Below, one piece after another: positions 51,975 through 61,101 of a DNA stretch of 64,000 nucleotides (position 1 is its first letter; the number at the start of each line of letters is the position of its first letter). Source of the DNA: Pseudomonadota bacterium (GTDB lineage Bacteria; Desulfobacterota; Desulfobacteria; Desulfobacterales; RPRI01); the NCBI GenBank assembly GCA_018901125.1, contig JAHIFE010000096.1, forward strand, positions 62,001 through 126,000, in the 5' to 3' direction. The translations under genes and the position numbers were made by a program. The notes below the pieces were generated by a model. That model saw only the letters and a list, made by a program, of their open reading frames with translations. It was not told the origin of the DNA and searched no databases.

Positions 51975-54191
51975 CTATATCTTTTCCACTTCCACGAGAA
52001 CATCACAATAAGCGGCATTGGGTTCGAAAATCATAGCTTGCGCCTGATTTATCATATCATGGGTCAATTCATTTATATGGCCTTCTATATACTGTTCAGG
52101 CCACCAGCCTTCATCGATGTTGACCACACCCGGCTTGATATCCACACTCAGCCTTGCTTTTACTTTCACTTGTCCAAGGTTGTTAAAGATACGAACAATA
52201 TCTCCATCCTTTACACTGCGATACTTAGCATCTGAAGGATTGATCTGAAGCATGGGTTCGGGATCTTTTTTCATCAGAACAGGATAATTTCCCATCATTG
52301 TGTGAACCCGATACCGGGGATGGGATGTCAGAAGAGAAAGCGGGTATTCTTTCGCCTTTTTGCTGCGAACACTTTCTACCGGTTCTATGTAACACGGCAA
52401 TTGCTGACCGGCTGTTTTCAGCCTCTCCAAATAGAATTCAACTCTACCCGTTGGAGTTCTTAGTTTCTGAGCTTTATCAATTATTCTTTCCGGCACGGGC
52501 CCGGCTTTCAACCTCTCAAGAGAGATGCCTTCCATTAACGGATGAGGTGCAGCAAGAATTTCATCCAGATATTGCTCTTCCGATTTATTAAAGTACTCTC
52601 CCAAATCCATCTTTTTAGCCAGCTCGGCAGCTATCATAAAATCAGGTTTCGTCTCATACAAAGGCTCTATTACTTTTTGCTGTAAATGCATATGGTTTGT
52701 CCAGCTCAACAAGCCATAGTGAAAATCTGTACATTCAAAGGAAGAACTTACGGGAAAGACATAATCTGCATATCTGGCCGTTTCTGTCATAAAAAGATCG
52801 GAAACAACTATTAGTTCCAGTTGAGGAAACAGCTTTTCTATGATCCTTTTCCGGTTAGGAGACTGACTGACAAAATTATTGGATGCGAACCAGAGCGCTT
52901 TTATGGGAAAAGGTTTCTGAGAAGCGATCTGGTCGAAAACCGACATTACAGGTATATTGGTACAACGTCCGGCCGGGTTGGTAAAACTACTGCTTATCTC
53001 AATAAAGGAGGTTGGTATATGCAGATTTAGGTTGCCGGTGATAGATGCCAGTGTGCTTAGTGCCCGGCATGTCAAATCGCCATAAAATGTCCGCTGCAAT
53101 CCCCAACCCCGATGGATAGAAGCAGGTTTTTTTATCGCATATTCAATAGCCAGATTCCTGATAATATCAACCGGAATCTCAGTAATTCCAGATACCCTTT
53201 CCGGGGTATATTCTTTAACCATGTCAGCCAGCAACTGAAATGCCGGCCGGCATTCAATCCCTTCCGGAAAACAACTTCCAGTCAACGCAGGTTTTACCCC
53301 CGGAGTATCAGCGACCTGAACTTCTCCGGTATTTGCATCAAGCACCATAAATTTTTGTAAGCTGCCATCTTCTTTTATATCTTGCTCCCTAAGCAGCATA
53401 CCGTTATCAATTCTCACCAGCAAAGGGCCTATAGTGTTTTCGGTTATAAATCTTTCATTCTGCAAACCCTGTTCCAGGATTATATTAATCATCGCCAATG
53501 CCAGTGCAGTATCGGTTCCCGGTCTTATCGGAATATACTCATCGGCAGCTCTTGAAACTGTGTTTGTGCGGCGTGGATCAATAACAACAACTTTGCAGCC
53601 TTTCTTTTTTGATTCCATTATCCTGCGCATACGCCGCCAATCGGTTACATCGGGATTCTGACCCCAAACGATTGTAAGTTTTGGATCTTCTACGCGACTA
53701 AGATGAGCATCGCCAAACATACAGCCTAAGGTTGCAATATCGGCGCAGGGTGCGGCCGAATCTCCTAAGCCGATCAGGCTCACCCTGCTTCCCTTAAGCA
53801 GGCTTGCCAGCCGCAAATAGCCACCCGCTTTTAGTGTTTCAGGATATCCTTTAATGACCCATGCAATTGACCGGGATTCGTATCTTTGTGTAATCTGCCG
53901 AAACTTGCCTGCAATATCATCCATGGCTTCATCCCAGGCAATTCGTTCCCACTTGCCTTCTCCCCGTTTTCCCACGCGTTTTAACGGGTAGCGAAGACGG
54001 TCCTTGTGATAAATCAGTTCGGCAGCGGCAAGACCTTTTCTGCAGGCGCCCCGATCAGCCGGATCGGGCATATGAGCGGGGCTGATTTTGGTAATAACCC
54101 CGTTTTCAACTTCCACAGACAATCCGCATGCGAATACATCCAATACAGTACAGACTGTGCGAACCACCTTTTTTTCACTTACTTTATTCAT
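51975..54191 (-). CDS. DMSO-reductase-family molybdopterin oxidoreductase (copy 2)
   Basis: A 738-residue paralogue of 47593, similar over the whole length. N-terminus VRTVCTVLDVFACGLSVEVENG again has Cys-x3-Asp-x3-Cys; the fourth ligand lies in RGACRKG. Then HKDRLRYPLKRVGKRGEGKWERIAWDEAMDDIAGKF, TIVWGQNPDVTDWRRMRRIMESKKKGCKVVVIDPRRTNTVSRAADEYIPIRPGTDTALALAMINIIL. ATG at 54191 after GAGGGA is preferred to the ORF track start at 54206. The two copies flank an HdrB-like and a DapB-like gene, which may serve both. Confidence 0.88.
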   Translation of the reverse strand: MNKVSEKKVVRTVCTVLDVFACGLSVEVENGVITKISPAHMPDPADRGACRKGLAAAELIYHKDRLRYPLKRVGKRGEGKWERIAWDEAMDDIAGKFRQITQRYESRSIAWVIKGYPETLKAGGYLRLASLLKGSRVSLIGLGDSAAPCADIATLGCMFGDAHLSRVEDPKLTIVWGQNPDVTDWRRMRRIMESKKKGCKVVVIDPRRTNTVSRAADEYIPIRPGTDTALALAMINIILEQGLQNERFITENTIGPLLVRIDNGMLLREQDIKEDGSLQKFMVLDANTGEVQVADTPGVKPALTGSCFPEGIECRPAFQLLADMVKEYTPERVSGITEIPVDIIRNLAIEYAIKKPASIHRGWGLQRTFYGDLTCRALSTLASITGNLNLHIPTSFIEISSSFTNPAGRCTNIPVMSVFDQIASQKPFPIKALWFASNNFVSQSPNRKRIIEKLFPQLELIVVSDLFMTETARYADYVFPVSSSFECTDFHYGLLSWTNHMHLQQKVIEPLYETKPDFMIAAELAKKMDLGEYFNKSEEQYLDEILAAPHPLMEGISLERLKAGPVPERIIDKAQKLRTPTGRVEFYLERLKTAGQQLPCYIEPVESVRSKKAKEYPLSLLTSHPRYRVHTMMGNYPVLMKKDPEPMLQINPSDAKYRSVKDGDIVRIFNNLGQVKVKARLSVDIKPGVVNIDEGWWPEQYIEGHINELTHDMINQAQAMIFEPNAAYCDVLVEVEKI

Positions 54192-54232
54192 GACAAAATC
54201 CCTCAAAATTTAGACAAATCAGGTCGGAAACA

Positions 54233-55507
54233 TCAGGCTGCCAAAGGTTTTGGAGGTTTGGTAAAAAATATAACAATACTGGAAATGAATGCCAAAGCCG
54301 CTGAACCGACAAACACGGTATAATAACTTCCCTGGGCGTCATATACCAGTCCGGCTAAATACGGGGCGGAAGCTCCGAAAAGCTGAACGATAGGAAAGAG
54401 TATCCCCATAATGGCAGCAAATGAATTCGAGCCAAAATAATTACCGATCAATGTTGGCCAGCAGATCGACGCCGCACCTACTCCAACTCCGACAAATATG
54501 GAAAACAAATAGATATTGGAAACACTTCTGGCATCAAGAAAGCAAAGTATGCCTACAGTTTCGAGCAGAAGCCCCACAGCCCAGATATAACGGGGCTCAA
54601 ACCGGTCTGCCAAAACTCCGCCGAGCATCCTTCCACCAAGACTGAAAAGCATGTAATAACTCATAGCCATGGCTGATATACCGGCCGGATGTCCCATATC
54701 CCTTAAATAAATGACTGCGTGGGCAATAAAGATCATCATCGGCCCCACAAAGGCTAAAGAAGAGATAAAGAGCATCCAGAAGGTAAGGGTTTTTATCGCA
54801 TCCATCGCTTTCCATTCTTCGGTGCTGCAAAATACTTTTCCGGTGCCGGATTTATTTACACCGGCATCCGGACCAGGTTCATCTTGCTCATCTTCCCCAT
54901 CCTGAAGCAGCCCCATATCGGAGGGCTTGTTCTTAACAAAGAAAAACATCAAAATGAAGGAGAGCACCAGCAAGCCTGTTATGAAAAACCAGGCAACCCG
55001 CCAATCACCGTTAACCGAAGAAATGATCTTATTTAATAAGGGTGGAGCAATTAATCCCCCCAGACTGCCTATTGTAACAGCAATGGACATAGCCAGCGCC
55101 TTTTTTTTCCTGAACCAAAAGGTAACTCCGGCCTGTACCGGTATCAACCCGCCGAATCCGCAGCCGACTCCCACAATCACACCAAAAACGGCGATATAAT
55201 GCCAGCCTTTGCTAACCACCGTGGCCATTAAGAAAGATCCGATTATCAGCAGCAGACAACCGAAAATCAATGTTAACCTGATCCCTTTTTTACCGATGCT
55301 ATAACCAATAATCGGTGAGATCAGCCCACTTAAGAGCCCACAAACGGTAAATCCGAGTCCAAGAGTGCCTCGCCCTAAATGAAGGGATTCGGCCATGTAA
55401 GTATTCATAACACTGGCCCCGATGAACGGGAAACCCGCATCTATCAAATAAATTATCCCCAAAACGGGAACCAGAATCCAACCGTAAAATATCTTATCTT
55501 TGGCCAA
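54233..55507 (-). CDS. Major facilitator superfamily transporter (oxalate/formate antiporter-like)
   Basis: A protein of about 424 residues with twelve hydrophobic segments. FYGWILVPVLGIIYLIDAGFPFIGASVMNTYMAESLHLGRGTLGLGFTVCGLLSGLISPIIGYSIGKKGIRLTL is the MFS N-half; GGRMLGGVLADRFEPRYIWAVGLLLETVGIL holds the C-half loop. A TTG at 55507 after AAGGAGGAA is the preferred start; the ORF track TTG at 55525 overlaps the Shine-Dalgarno sequence. Similar carriers move monocarboxylates. Its place after the flavoenzyme gene suggests uptake of an acid intermediate or substrate (inference). Confidence 0.82.
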   Translation of the reverse strand: MAKDKIFYGWILVPVLGIIYLIDAGFPFIGASVMNTYMAESLHLGRGTLGLGFTVCGLLSGLISPIIGYSIGKKGIRLTLIFGCLLLIIGSFLMATVVSKGWHYIAVFGVIVGVGCGFGGLIPVQAGVTFWFRKKKALAMSIAVTIGSLGGLIAPPLLNKIISSVNGDWRVAWFFITGLLVLSFILMFFFVKNKPSDMGLLQDGEDEQDEPGPDAGVNKSGTGKVFCSTEEWKAMDAIKTLTFWMLFISSLAFVGPMMIFIAHAVIYLRDMGHPAGISAMAMSYYMLFSLGGRMLGGVLADRFEPRYIWAVGLLLETVGILCFLDARSVSNIYLFSIFVGVGVGAASICWPTLIGNYFGSNSFAAIMGILFPIVQLFGASAPYLAGLVYDAQGSYYTVFVGSAALAFISSIVIFFTKPPKPLAA

Positions 55508-55525
55508 AGTATTCCTCCTTCTCAA

Positions 55526-57058
55526 TTACTTTTTAATTTGCTTCTGCAGGATAAGCTGACTGGCTTGCATAGCTGAGTTGGCGCCGATATCGGCAAACGT
55601 TCCATCAACTTCAACAGTATTTCCCACAAAATAGAGTCCTTCAACTCCGGGTGCCTCTATAGGACTGCGGCGCATAGGCAGCCAGGTGTTGCCGGTTCCC
55701 CACACTTTTGGCCACTGGTAATTTTCCCATTCAATAATTTCGTCAAGATCCGAGTAGTAGCGACGCATGTAATCCATCAGGGCGTCTGCATCGGCTTTTG
55801 AAGATGCAAAATTACCGGGAACCTTAGTGGTTCCGTTAAGACACAATAAATGCTTGCCCTTTGGTGCGGCTTTTTTGGAACTAAGCGATGGAATACTCCA
55901 GCCAATGGTTTTATCAAAAAGAACCTGATTATAGCCTACGTACTGATCGGTTTTTCCGGTGGCTCTTATGGTTGGCAGACGACTGATGCCGATGTTTTTA
56001 CACCAGAAATCACCTACGTACCCGGTCTCCAGCTTCCGCGCGTTTTTAACCATATCTGCCGGGAAATTACTTTCATCGATAACACTGAGGATATCCCAGA
56101 AGGGTTCGGCATAAACAACTACAGGTGCTTCAAATTCCTGAACAACATTAATTTTATCCCTGGCTACAACACCGGTAATCTTTTTATCCTGTGTTGTTAT
56201 CTCTACGGTTTCAAGACCTGTCTTGATTTCTCCTCCGTGCTTTCTTATGAGTCTTGCATAGGCTTCAGCCAATCCTTGCAGACCACCAACTTTGGAATCA
56301 TTGATCCTGTATAGCCTTTGCGGATTTCTAAACATCTGAATCCAGCGGCCGGTTGAGGTTTCTTCAAGTGGCAAAGCAAGATGTACTATAGCCAGCCAGT
56401 AAATGGCTTTGTCAAACGCCTCATCCCTGTCCTTAACAGTGGCCAGCCATTCTTTCATCGGAACGTCTATCCATTTTTCAGGATCTTCCGCTGCCAATCT
56501 ATTTAATATCCCCGTTACCTTGGTTGTCTGTTCGGGAGTAAGTTTAAGCACTTCGGTAAAAAATTTCTTTCCTCCCTCAGCATCCGCATCCATTCGCACA
56601 ACTTTTCCATCAGAAACATTGTGCATCAGCACCAGAGGATCAATCGGACCAACCCAGGAAATATCGGCTCCGGCTTCTTTGGCTGCTTTAAGACCATACT
56701 GTCCTTTCTCTGTAATAATTACAAAGTTATCTTCGAAATCACTGGATTCACGTGGCCCCCATTCGAGCCAATATCCGTTGTAATTAACAGCTCCCAGGCG
56801 TCCTCCTATCTGATCCGCTTTTTCTACTACCAAAACCTTGAGCCCGTTTTTTGCCAGAATCGCTCCGGAAATAAGGCCGCTGTATCCTGCACCAACAACA
56901 ATAGCATCATATTTGACTACCTTTGCACCCAGCTTGGCAGCCGGCGTTTTCATCTTTTTTGTTCCGGCATAAACCGTAGCGGAATTCCACAGCAATAAAG
57001 CCAGCACAATAAACGACCACACCAGCCAATCTAAAGCTCTTATCCTTTTTGCTTTCAT
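55526..57058 (-). CDS. Exported phytoene-desaturase/amine-oxidase-like FAD oxidoreductase
   Basis: A 510-residue flavoenzyme: after a signal-like N-terminus (LVWSFIVLALLLWNSATVYAG) comes YDAIVVGAGYSGLISGAILAKNGLKVLVVEKADQIGGRLGAVNYNGYWLEWGP, an unmistakable FAD-binding fold with GxGxxG and a GGR loop, later RRSPIEAPGVEGLYFVGNTVEVDGTFADIGANSAMQASQLIL. The family includes carotenoid desaturases, protoporphyrinogen oxidases and amine oxidases. The signal resembles a Sec or membrane-anchor type, not Tat (no twin arginine), which is unusual for an FAD enzyme. It lies upstream of the MFS gene by 18 bases. GGAG precedes the ATG. Confidence 0.8.
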   Translation of the reverse strand: MKAKRIRALDWLVWSFIVLALLLWNSATVYAGTKKMKTPAAKLGAKVVKYDAIVVGAGYSGLISGAILAKNGLKVLVVEKADQIGGRLGAVNYNGYWLEWGPRESSDFEDNFVIITEKGQYGLKAAKEAGADISWVGPIDPLVLMHNVSDGKVVRMDADAEGGKKFFTEVLKLTPEQTTKVTGILNRLAAEDPEKWIDVPMKEWLATVKDRDEAFDKAIYWLAIVHLALPLEETSTGRWIQMFRNPQRLYRINDSKVGGLQGLAEAYARLIRKHGGEIKTGLETVEITTQDKKITGVVARDKINVVQEFEAPVVVYAEPFWDILSVIDESNFPADMVKNARKLETGYVGDFWCKNIGISRLPTIRATGKTDQYVGYNQVLFDKTIGWSIPSLSSKKAAPKGKHLLCLNGTTKVPGNFASSKADADALMDYMRRYYSDLDEIIEWENYQWPKVWGTGNTWLPMRRSPIEAPGVEGLYFVGNTVEVDGTFADIGANSAMQASQLILQKQIKK

Positions 57059-57159
57059 TCTTTTCTCCTTTTATAATTTAAAATATCATCTGTTGCTTAA
57101 ACAAACACAGGTTTATATTTTACTGGTTGAAATGCTTAATATACATCTGAAAGCTTTCT

Positions 57160-58485
57160 TCAACTGGGAGGAAAACCGCGACTCACGCACAAGGTTTGAA
57201 AATAACGGGGCAAAATCTGCTGATATTCAAGCAGGCTAAGGTCGCTGGCTTCGACATACTCACTTGCTTCTTCCAGCACCTTCTCCGGGTCCCCGGTTAA
57301 AAGATATTTTTTTACTTTATCCTCATGATGGATGCCCATGGCCTCGGCAACAAGACTGATAGCATGTTTGATCTCAAAAGGGTATTGATTTTCATAGCCG
57401 CAGAAAGCAAGCTGGCAACCGGGACAGATCGTTGTCATAATATCAGCGCGCACAGCCATCGCTTCATTCAAGCGGGCAATGTTTCTTTCAATCATCAAAC
57501 CGGGAAAGTTGGCGTTGGCCTGAGCACCACAACAAAGGCTATTCTCTCTGCTGTGCTCCATCTCTACTAGCGTCAGACCCGGTATTGCTTCAAGCAGTTT
57601 GCGTGGTATATCCCAGCTGCCCCTCTGTCGCTGGCTGCATGCATCGTGAATTGTAACCCTCTTATTGAGTGGATGAGTAAAGTGCAGCTTGTCTATGTTG
57701 TCGGCTAGAAATTCTGTGATATGAATAGTTTCAAATGGAACCCGGCTGAACTTTGAAAGCATATCATTACCTACAACACTGCATGCCGGACACATTGCAA
57801 CAACTTTCCCGGCGCCGAACTTTGCCATGGTTGAAATATATTTTTCGGAAACTCTTGAGACATCTTTCATATTTCCCAAAAGAAGAGGTGTTCCACCACA
57901 ACAGAGATCACGGGCGCCAATAACTGCGAAATTAATTTTCATACTGCTCAGTATATCCATGGCCTCAAGCACCAGGTTAGGAAAGCCCCGACCGACACAA
58001 CTAGTAAAAATAACTACATCGACTGCTGCCTGTTCTGATGGTACTTCTGTAAGCCATGGAACTTCCGATTTCTTCATTTGCAGATCACCGAAAACATGAC
58101 CGAAATTATAGCGATGTTCTGCCAGGTGCATAAAAGACAAGGGCGGCAAGCCTTCACCCGCTGCCCGGAGCCGCTGTCCGGCAACCATAAAAGCCTGCTG
58201 CATATTCAGATCCTTAGGACATGCCGGTTTGCATATATTGGTACACCCCATCAAGCAGCCATATCCCATCTTATAAGCCTCTTCCGAAGATGGCCCCCCT
58301 TTTAACAAATCAACGATTTTTTCCATTACTTCTGCCGGATTTTTATCATTCAGTTCAAGCTTTGGATCGTTAAATGAGGGGCAGGCTTCGAGGCATTGGC
58401 CGCAAAGTGTGCACTCTTCCACAAAATACTTTGCACCTTGTTCAAAAGCTTCCGCCAATGATGAAGATTGTTTGTTTTGTTCCAT
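57160..58485 (-). CDS. HdrD/GlpC-like iron-sulfur protein with two CCG motifs
   Basis: A 441-residue protein: CTLCGQCLEACPSF and GCMGCTNICKPACPKDLN (two ferredoxin-type clusters; the second begins CLMGC), then a two-fold CCG part with DLCCGGTPLLLGN and NSLCCGAQANANFPG, and MCPACSVVG, CPGCQLAF. This is the HdrD/GlpC-type electron carrier of anaerobes, which links ferredoxin or quinone pools to substrate oxidation. ATG follows AAGGAG. It lies between a flavoenzyme and the molybdenum hydroxylase genes, so it may be the electron acceptor for either (inference). Confidence 0.85.
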   Translation of the reverse strand: MEQNKQSSSLAEAFEQGAKYFVEECTLCGQCLEACPSFNDPKLELNDKNPAEVMEKIVDLLKGGPSSEEAYKMGYGCLMGCTNICKPACPKDLNMQQAFMVAGQRLRAAGEGLPPLSFMHLAEHRYNFGHVFGDLQMKKSEVPWLTEVPSEQAAVDVVIFTSCVGRGFPNLVLEAMDILSSMKINFAVIGARDLCCGGTPLLLGNMKDVSRVSEKYISTMAKFGAGKVVAMCPACSVVGNDMLSKFSRVPFETIHITEFLADNIDKLHFTHPLNKRVTIHDACSQRQRGSWDIPRKLLEAIPGLTLVEMEHSRENSLCCGAQANANFPGLMIERNIARLNEAMAVRADIMTTICPGCQLAFCGYENQYPFEIKHAISLVAEAMGIHHEDKVKKYLLTGDPEKVLEEASEYVEASDLSLLEYQQILPRYFQTLCVSRGFPPS

Positions 58486-58521
58486 ATTTCTATCTCCTTC
58501 ATGTTTTAGAAAAATACTTTA

Positions 58522-60831
58522 TCAGGCCTTACTTTCCTGCTTCTTTTCCTTTTCCCTGATGGCACGCAAAACTCTTTCCGGTGTAATAGGATATTCCCTG
58601 ATCGGATAACCGATCGCATTGCTTACGGCATTGGCAATAGCTACTGTGCAGACTATGGGTCCCTCTCCTCCTTCTTTGGCTCCAAAGGGACCGTAAGGAT
58701 CATTCGTTTCAACTATAATACGTTCAACTTCAGGCATCTCAAACGGACGCGATAACCTGTAATCGAGAGGCGAGGGATTAAGTATGAGCCCCTTCTCCAT
58801 GATACATTCTTCTGTCAGGATCTGTCCCATGCCGCCGAAGATCTGCGAATCCAATTGCCCTTCCATGCCCAGGGGATTTATGACACGCCCCACATCATGG
58901 GCGACAGTCATCTTGACCAGCTTTACGATACCTGTCTCAGGATTCACTTCCACCTCGGCAATCTGGGCGCCAAAGGAAAAAGCCAGGGATGAGACCCAGA
59001 TTTCCCGGGATTTTGTTGGCGAGTTATAGAAGCCTCTTCCCATGACATGCCTGCCTTCTTCGGAATGAAGCAGGGAGGACACCACGCTTTGAAAGGATAT
59101 GCACTTAGCCGGTGCCTTGCGGGAAAATACTTTTCTGTCACAAAAGACAATCTCCGAAGCCGCTACGCCAAGTTCTTTTGCGGCCCCCTCCGCAAGCTGT
59201 TTCCCGGCGTCAAGACAGGCCGCCTTCACGGCGTTTCCCACGACAAACGTGCCTCTTTGACTGCTTCCCGTAACATCATAAGGAACCAAATCCGTATCCC
59301 CGGCGATCACCGTGACGTCTCCTGCCGCTATTCCCAGCGTTTCCGCGGCAATCATTGCCATGGTAGTATGGGACCCCTGGCCCATATCGGAAAATCCGAT
59401 ATCAAGAAATATCTTGCCGTCCTCTCCGATCCTGACAATCGCGCTGCCGGTGTCATGGTCCTTCATCCCTGACTTGCCACCTGAAAAGATTCCCCCGCAG
59501 CCGATGCCAATTCCCTTAAAGGGAGGGAGCTTCCCTCGCTTTTTTTTCCAACCCGAGCTTCTGGAGACTTTCTCCATGCATTCCTTCAGGCCGCAGCTTC
59601 CGTAATGAACACCTGCTATGGTTGTATCTCCTGTTTCCCAGGCATTTTTGTATCTTAACTCCAGCGGATCAATTCCTATATCACCGGCAATCAGGTCTAA
59701 CTCGGCCTCTGCGACAAAATTCAATTGGCGGATTTCACCCCCATGGTGCCCCATATTCGGGGGATTATTGGTGTAGACGATCTTTCCCCGCCGCCGCATC
59801 GCCTCGAAACGGTAATCCATTGCCAGCACGTTGGAAAAACCCCGAAAGACGCCGGTTAATATGGGGTTCCAATAAGCACCGCAATCAAACAAAGAAACTA
59901 CTTCTATTGCCTTTAGTTTCCCGTCTTTCATCACCCCTGTTTTCACCGTGTACTTGTGTTCGCCGCTGTCTCGGGGCATAAAAAACTCCTCATCCGCTGT
60001 ACAGAAAATTTTTACAGGTCTGGATGTTTGTTTTGAAAGAAGCGCAGCAATATAATGATGATTTCTGGGACCGCCCCTGCTGGAAAATGAACCTCCCGTG
60101 TTAAGATTGAATATTCGCACATCACTTACCGAAAATCCCAGGAGTCCGGCCAATCCCTTCTGCACAAAAAGAGGCGATTGATTGGGCGTCCAGATGCTAA
60201 GTTTTCCCGGCAGTGAATGATCGGCTATCACCACATGATGCTCGGCATAACAATTGTGGTTATGATTCAGCTTATATTCTCCCACCCGCACATGCTCAGC
60301 TTCTGAAAAAGCCTTATCCACATCGCCAACATCGATGTCAAATTCATCCGCATAATTGTTCTTAAGTCCTTTATGAATTACCGGCGAACGTTCGGCCAAG
60401 GCCTCATCCAGCGAAAAGACGGCCCCCAGTTTTTCGTATTCCACACTGATCAGCTCCGCCGCTTCTTCTGCAGTGTCTTTGTCAACAGCAGCCACTGCGG
60501 CGACTTCATCGCCTATGTAATTGACAAATTCCCGGCAAAGCAGTTCTTCATCCGGACCTACCATAAGGCCCGGAAAGTCTTTGTGAGTGATTACTGCTTT
60601 TACACCCGGCAACCTTTCGGCCTTTGTCGAATCAATGCTGATAATCCTTGCCCTTGCCATAGGACTTCTGACTATCTTTCCATAAAGCATTCCCGGTAAA
60701 TAAATATCATCGGTAAACTGTGAACGGCCTGTGGTTTTAAGCGGCCCATCGAGCTTGGGCTGCCTTTTTCCTATAACACTGTAGTTATTTTCCTTAAGTG
60801 ATGAGAGACTTTTCAATGCCTTATCCTCCAT
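58522..60831 (-). CDS. Xanthine dehydrogenase-family molybdopterin large subunit (copy 1)
   Basis: A protein of about 769 residues: an N-terminal segment (SVIGKRQPKLDGPLKTTGRSQFTDDIYLPGMLYGKIVRSP), the molybdopterin part GGSFSSRGGPRNHHYIAALLSKQTSRPVKIF, YTNNPPNMGHHGGEIRQ, SSQRGTFVVGNAVK, MGQGSHTTMAMIAAETL, and the C-terminal GPFGAKEGGEGPIVCTVAIANAV, whose GEGP holds the catalytic-type glutamate. Full length compared with CoxL/4-hydroxybenzoyl-CoA reductase alpha relatives. The ORF track start (TTG 60867) has no good ribosome site; ATG at 60831 is a choice with moderate support. It hydroxylates or dehydroxylates an aromatic or other carbon using water (family knowledge). It has no small subunits beside it and may share those of copy 2. 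Confidence 0.87.
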   Translation of the reverse strand: MEDKALKSLSSLKENNYSVIGKRQPKLDGPLKTTGRSQFTDDIYLPGMLYGKIVRSPMARARIISIDSTKAERLPGVKAVITHKDFPGLMVGPDEELLCREFVNYIGDEVAAVAAVDKDTAEEAAELISVEYEKLGAVFSLDEALAERSPVIHKGLKNNYADEFDIDVGDVDKAFSEAEHVRVGEYKLNHNHNCYAEHHVVIADHSLPGKLSIWTPNQSPLFVQKGLAGLLGFSVSDVRIFNLNTGGSFSSRGGPRNHHYIAALLSKQTSRPVKIFCTADEEFFMPRDSGEHKYTVKTGVMKDGKLKAIEVVSLFDCGAYWNPILTGVFRGFSNVLAMDYRFEAMRRRGKIVYTNNPPNMGHHGGEIRQLNFVAEAELDLIAGDIGIDPLELRYKNAWETGDTTIAGVHYGSCGLKECMEKVSRSSGWKKKRGKLPPFKGIGIGCGGIFSGGKSGMKDHDTGSAIVRIGEDGKIFLDIGFSDMGQGSHTTMAMIAAETLGIAAGDVTVIAGDTDLVPYDVTGSSQRGTFVVGNAVKAACLDAGKQLAEGAAKELGVAASEIVFCDRKVFSRKAPAKCISFQSVVSSLLHSEEGRHVMGRGFYNSPTKSREIWVSSLAFSFGAQIAEVEVNPETGIVKLVKMTVAHDVGRVINPLGMEGQLDSQIFGGMGQILTEECIMEKGLILNPSPLDYRLSRPFEMPEVERIIVETNDPYGPFGAKEGGEGPIVCTVAIANAVSNAIGYPIREYPITPERVLRAIREKEKKQESKA

Positions 60832-61060
60832 TTTCTGCGAGACCTTTGTGTAAATACCAACAAGCAAAAAATACAGCAGATCGAGTTTAGCTGCTAAAGT
60901 CTTAATGCATCCAATTTCAGGAAGCGGTTTTAGAATTTTATCCGGATTTATATTCTCAACTACTAAACAGTTATGCCTGGCTTAGGGCCATAGAGGGTAG
61001 CATAAACATGAGTTGTCATCGGCACACAAATATCTGAGCTTTGAAATAGTGTTGTAAAAG

Positions 61061-61078
61061 CTGCCTGAATTCAGGCAG
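61061..61078. terminator. Palindromic hairpin after the molybdenum hydroxylase operon
   Basis: CTGCCTGAATTCAGGCAG, a perfect 18-base palindrome, followed on the minus strand by CTTTTAC, 23 bases after the stop of the gene at 61102. A plausible intrinsic terminator, separating it from the 58522 gene. Confidence 0.5.
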
Positions 61079-61101
61079 GTTCAGGTTTGTTGTTAAATAA
61101 A

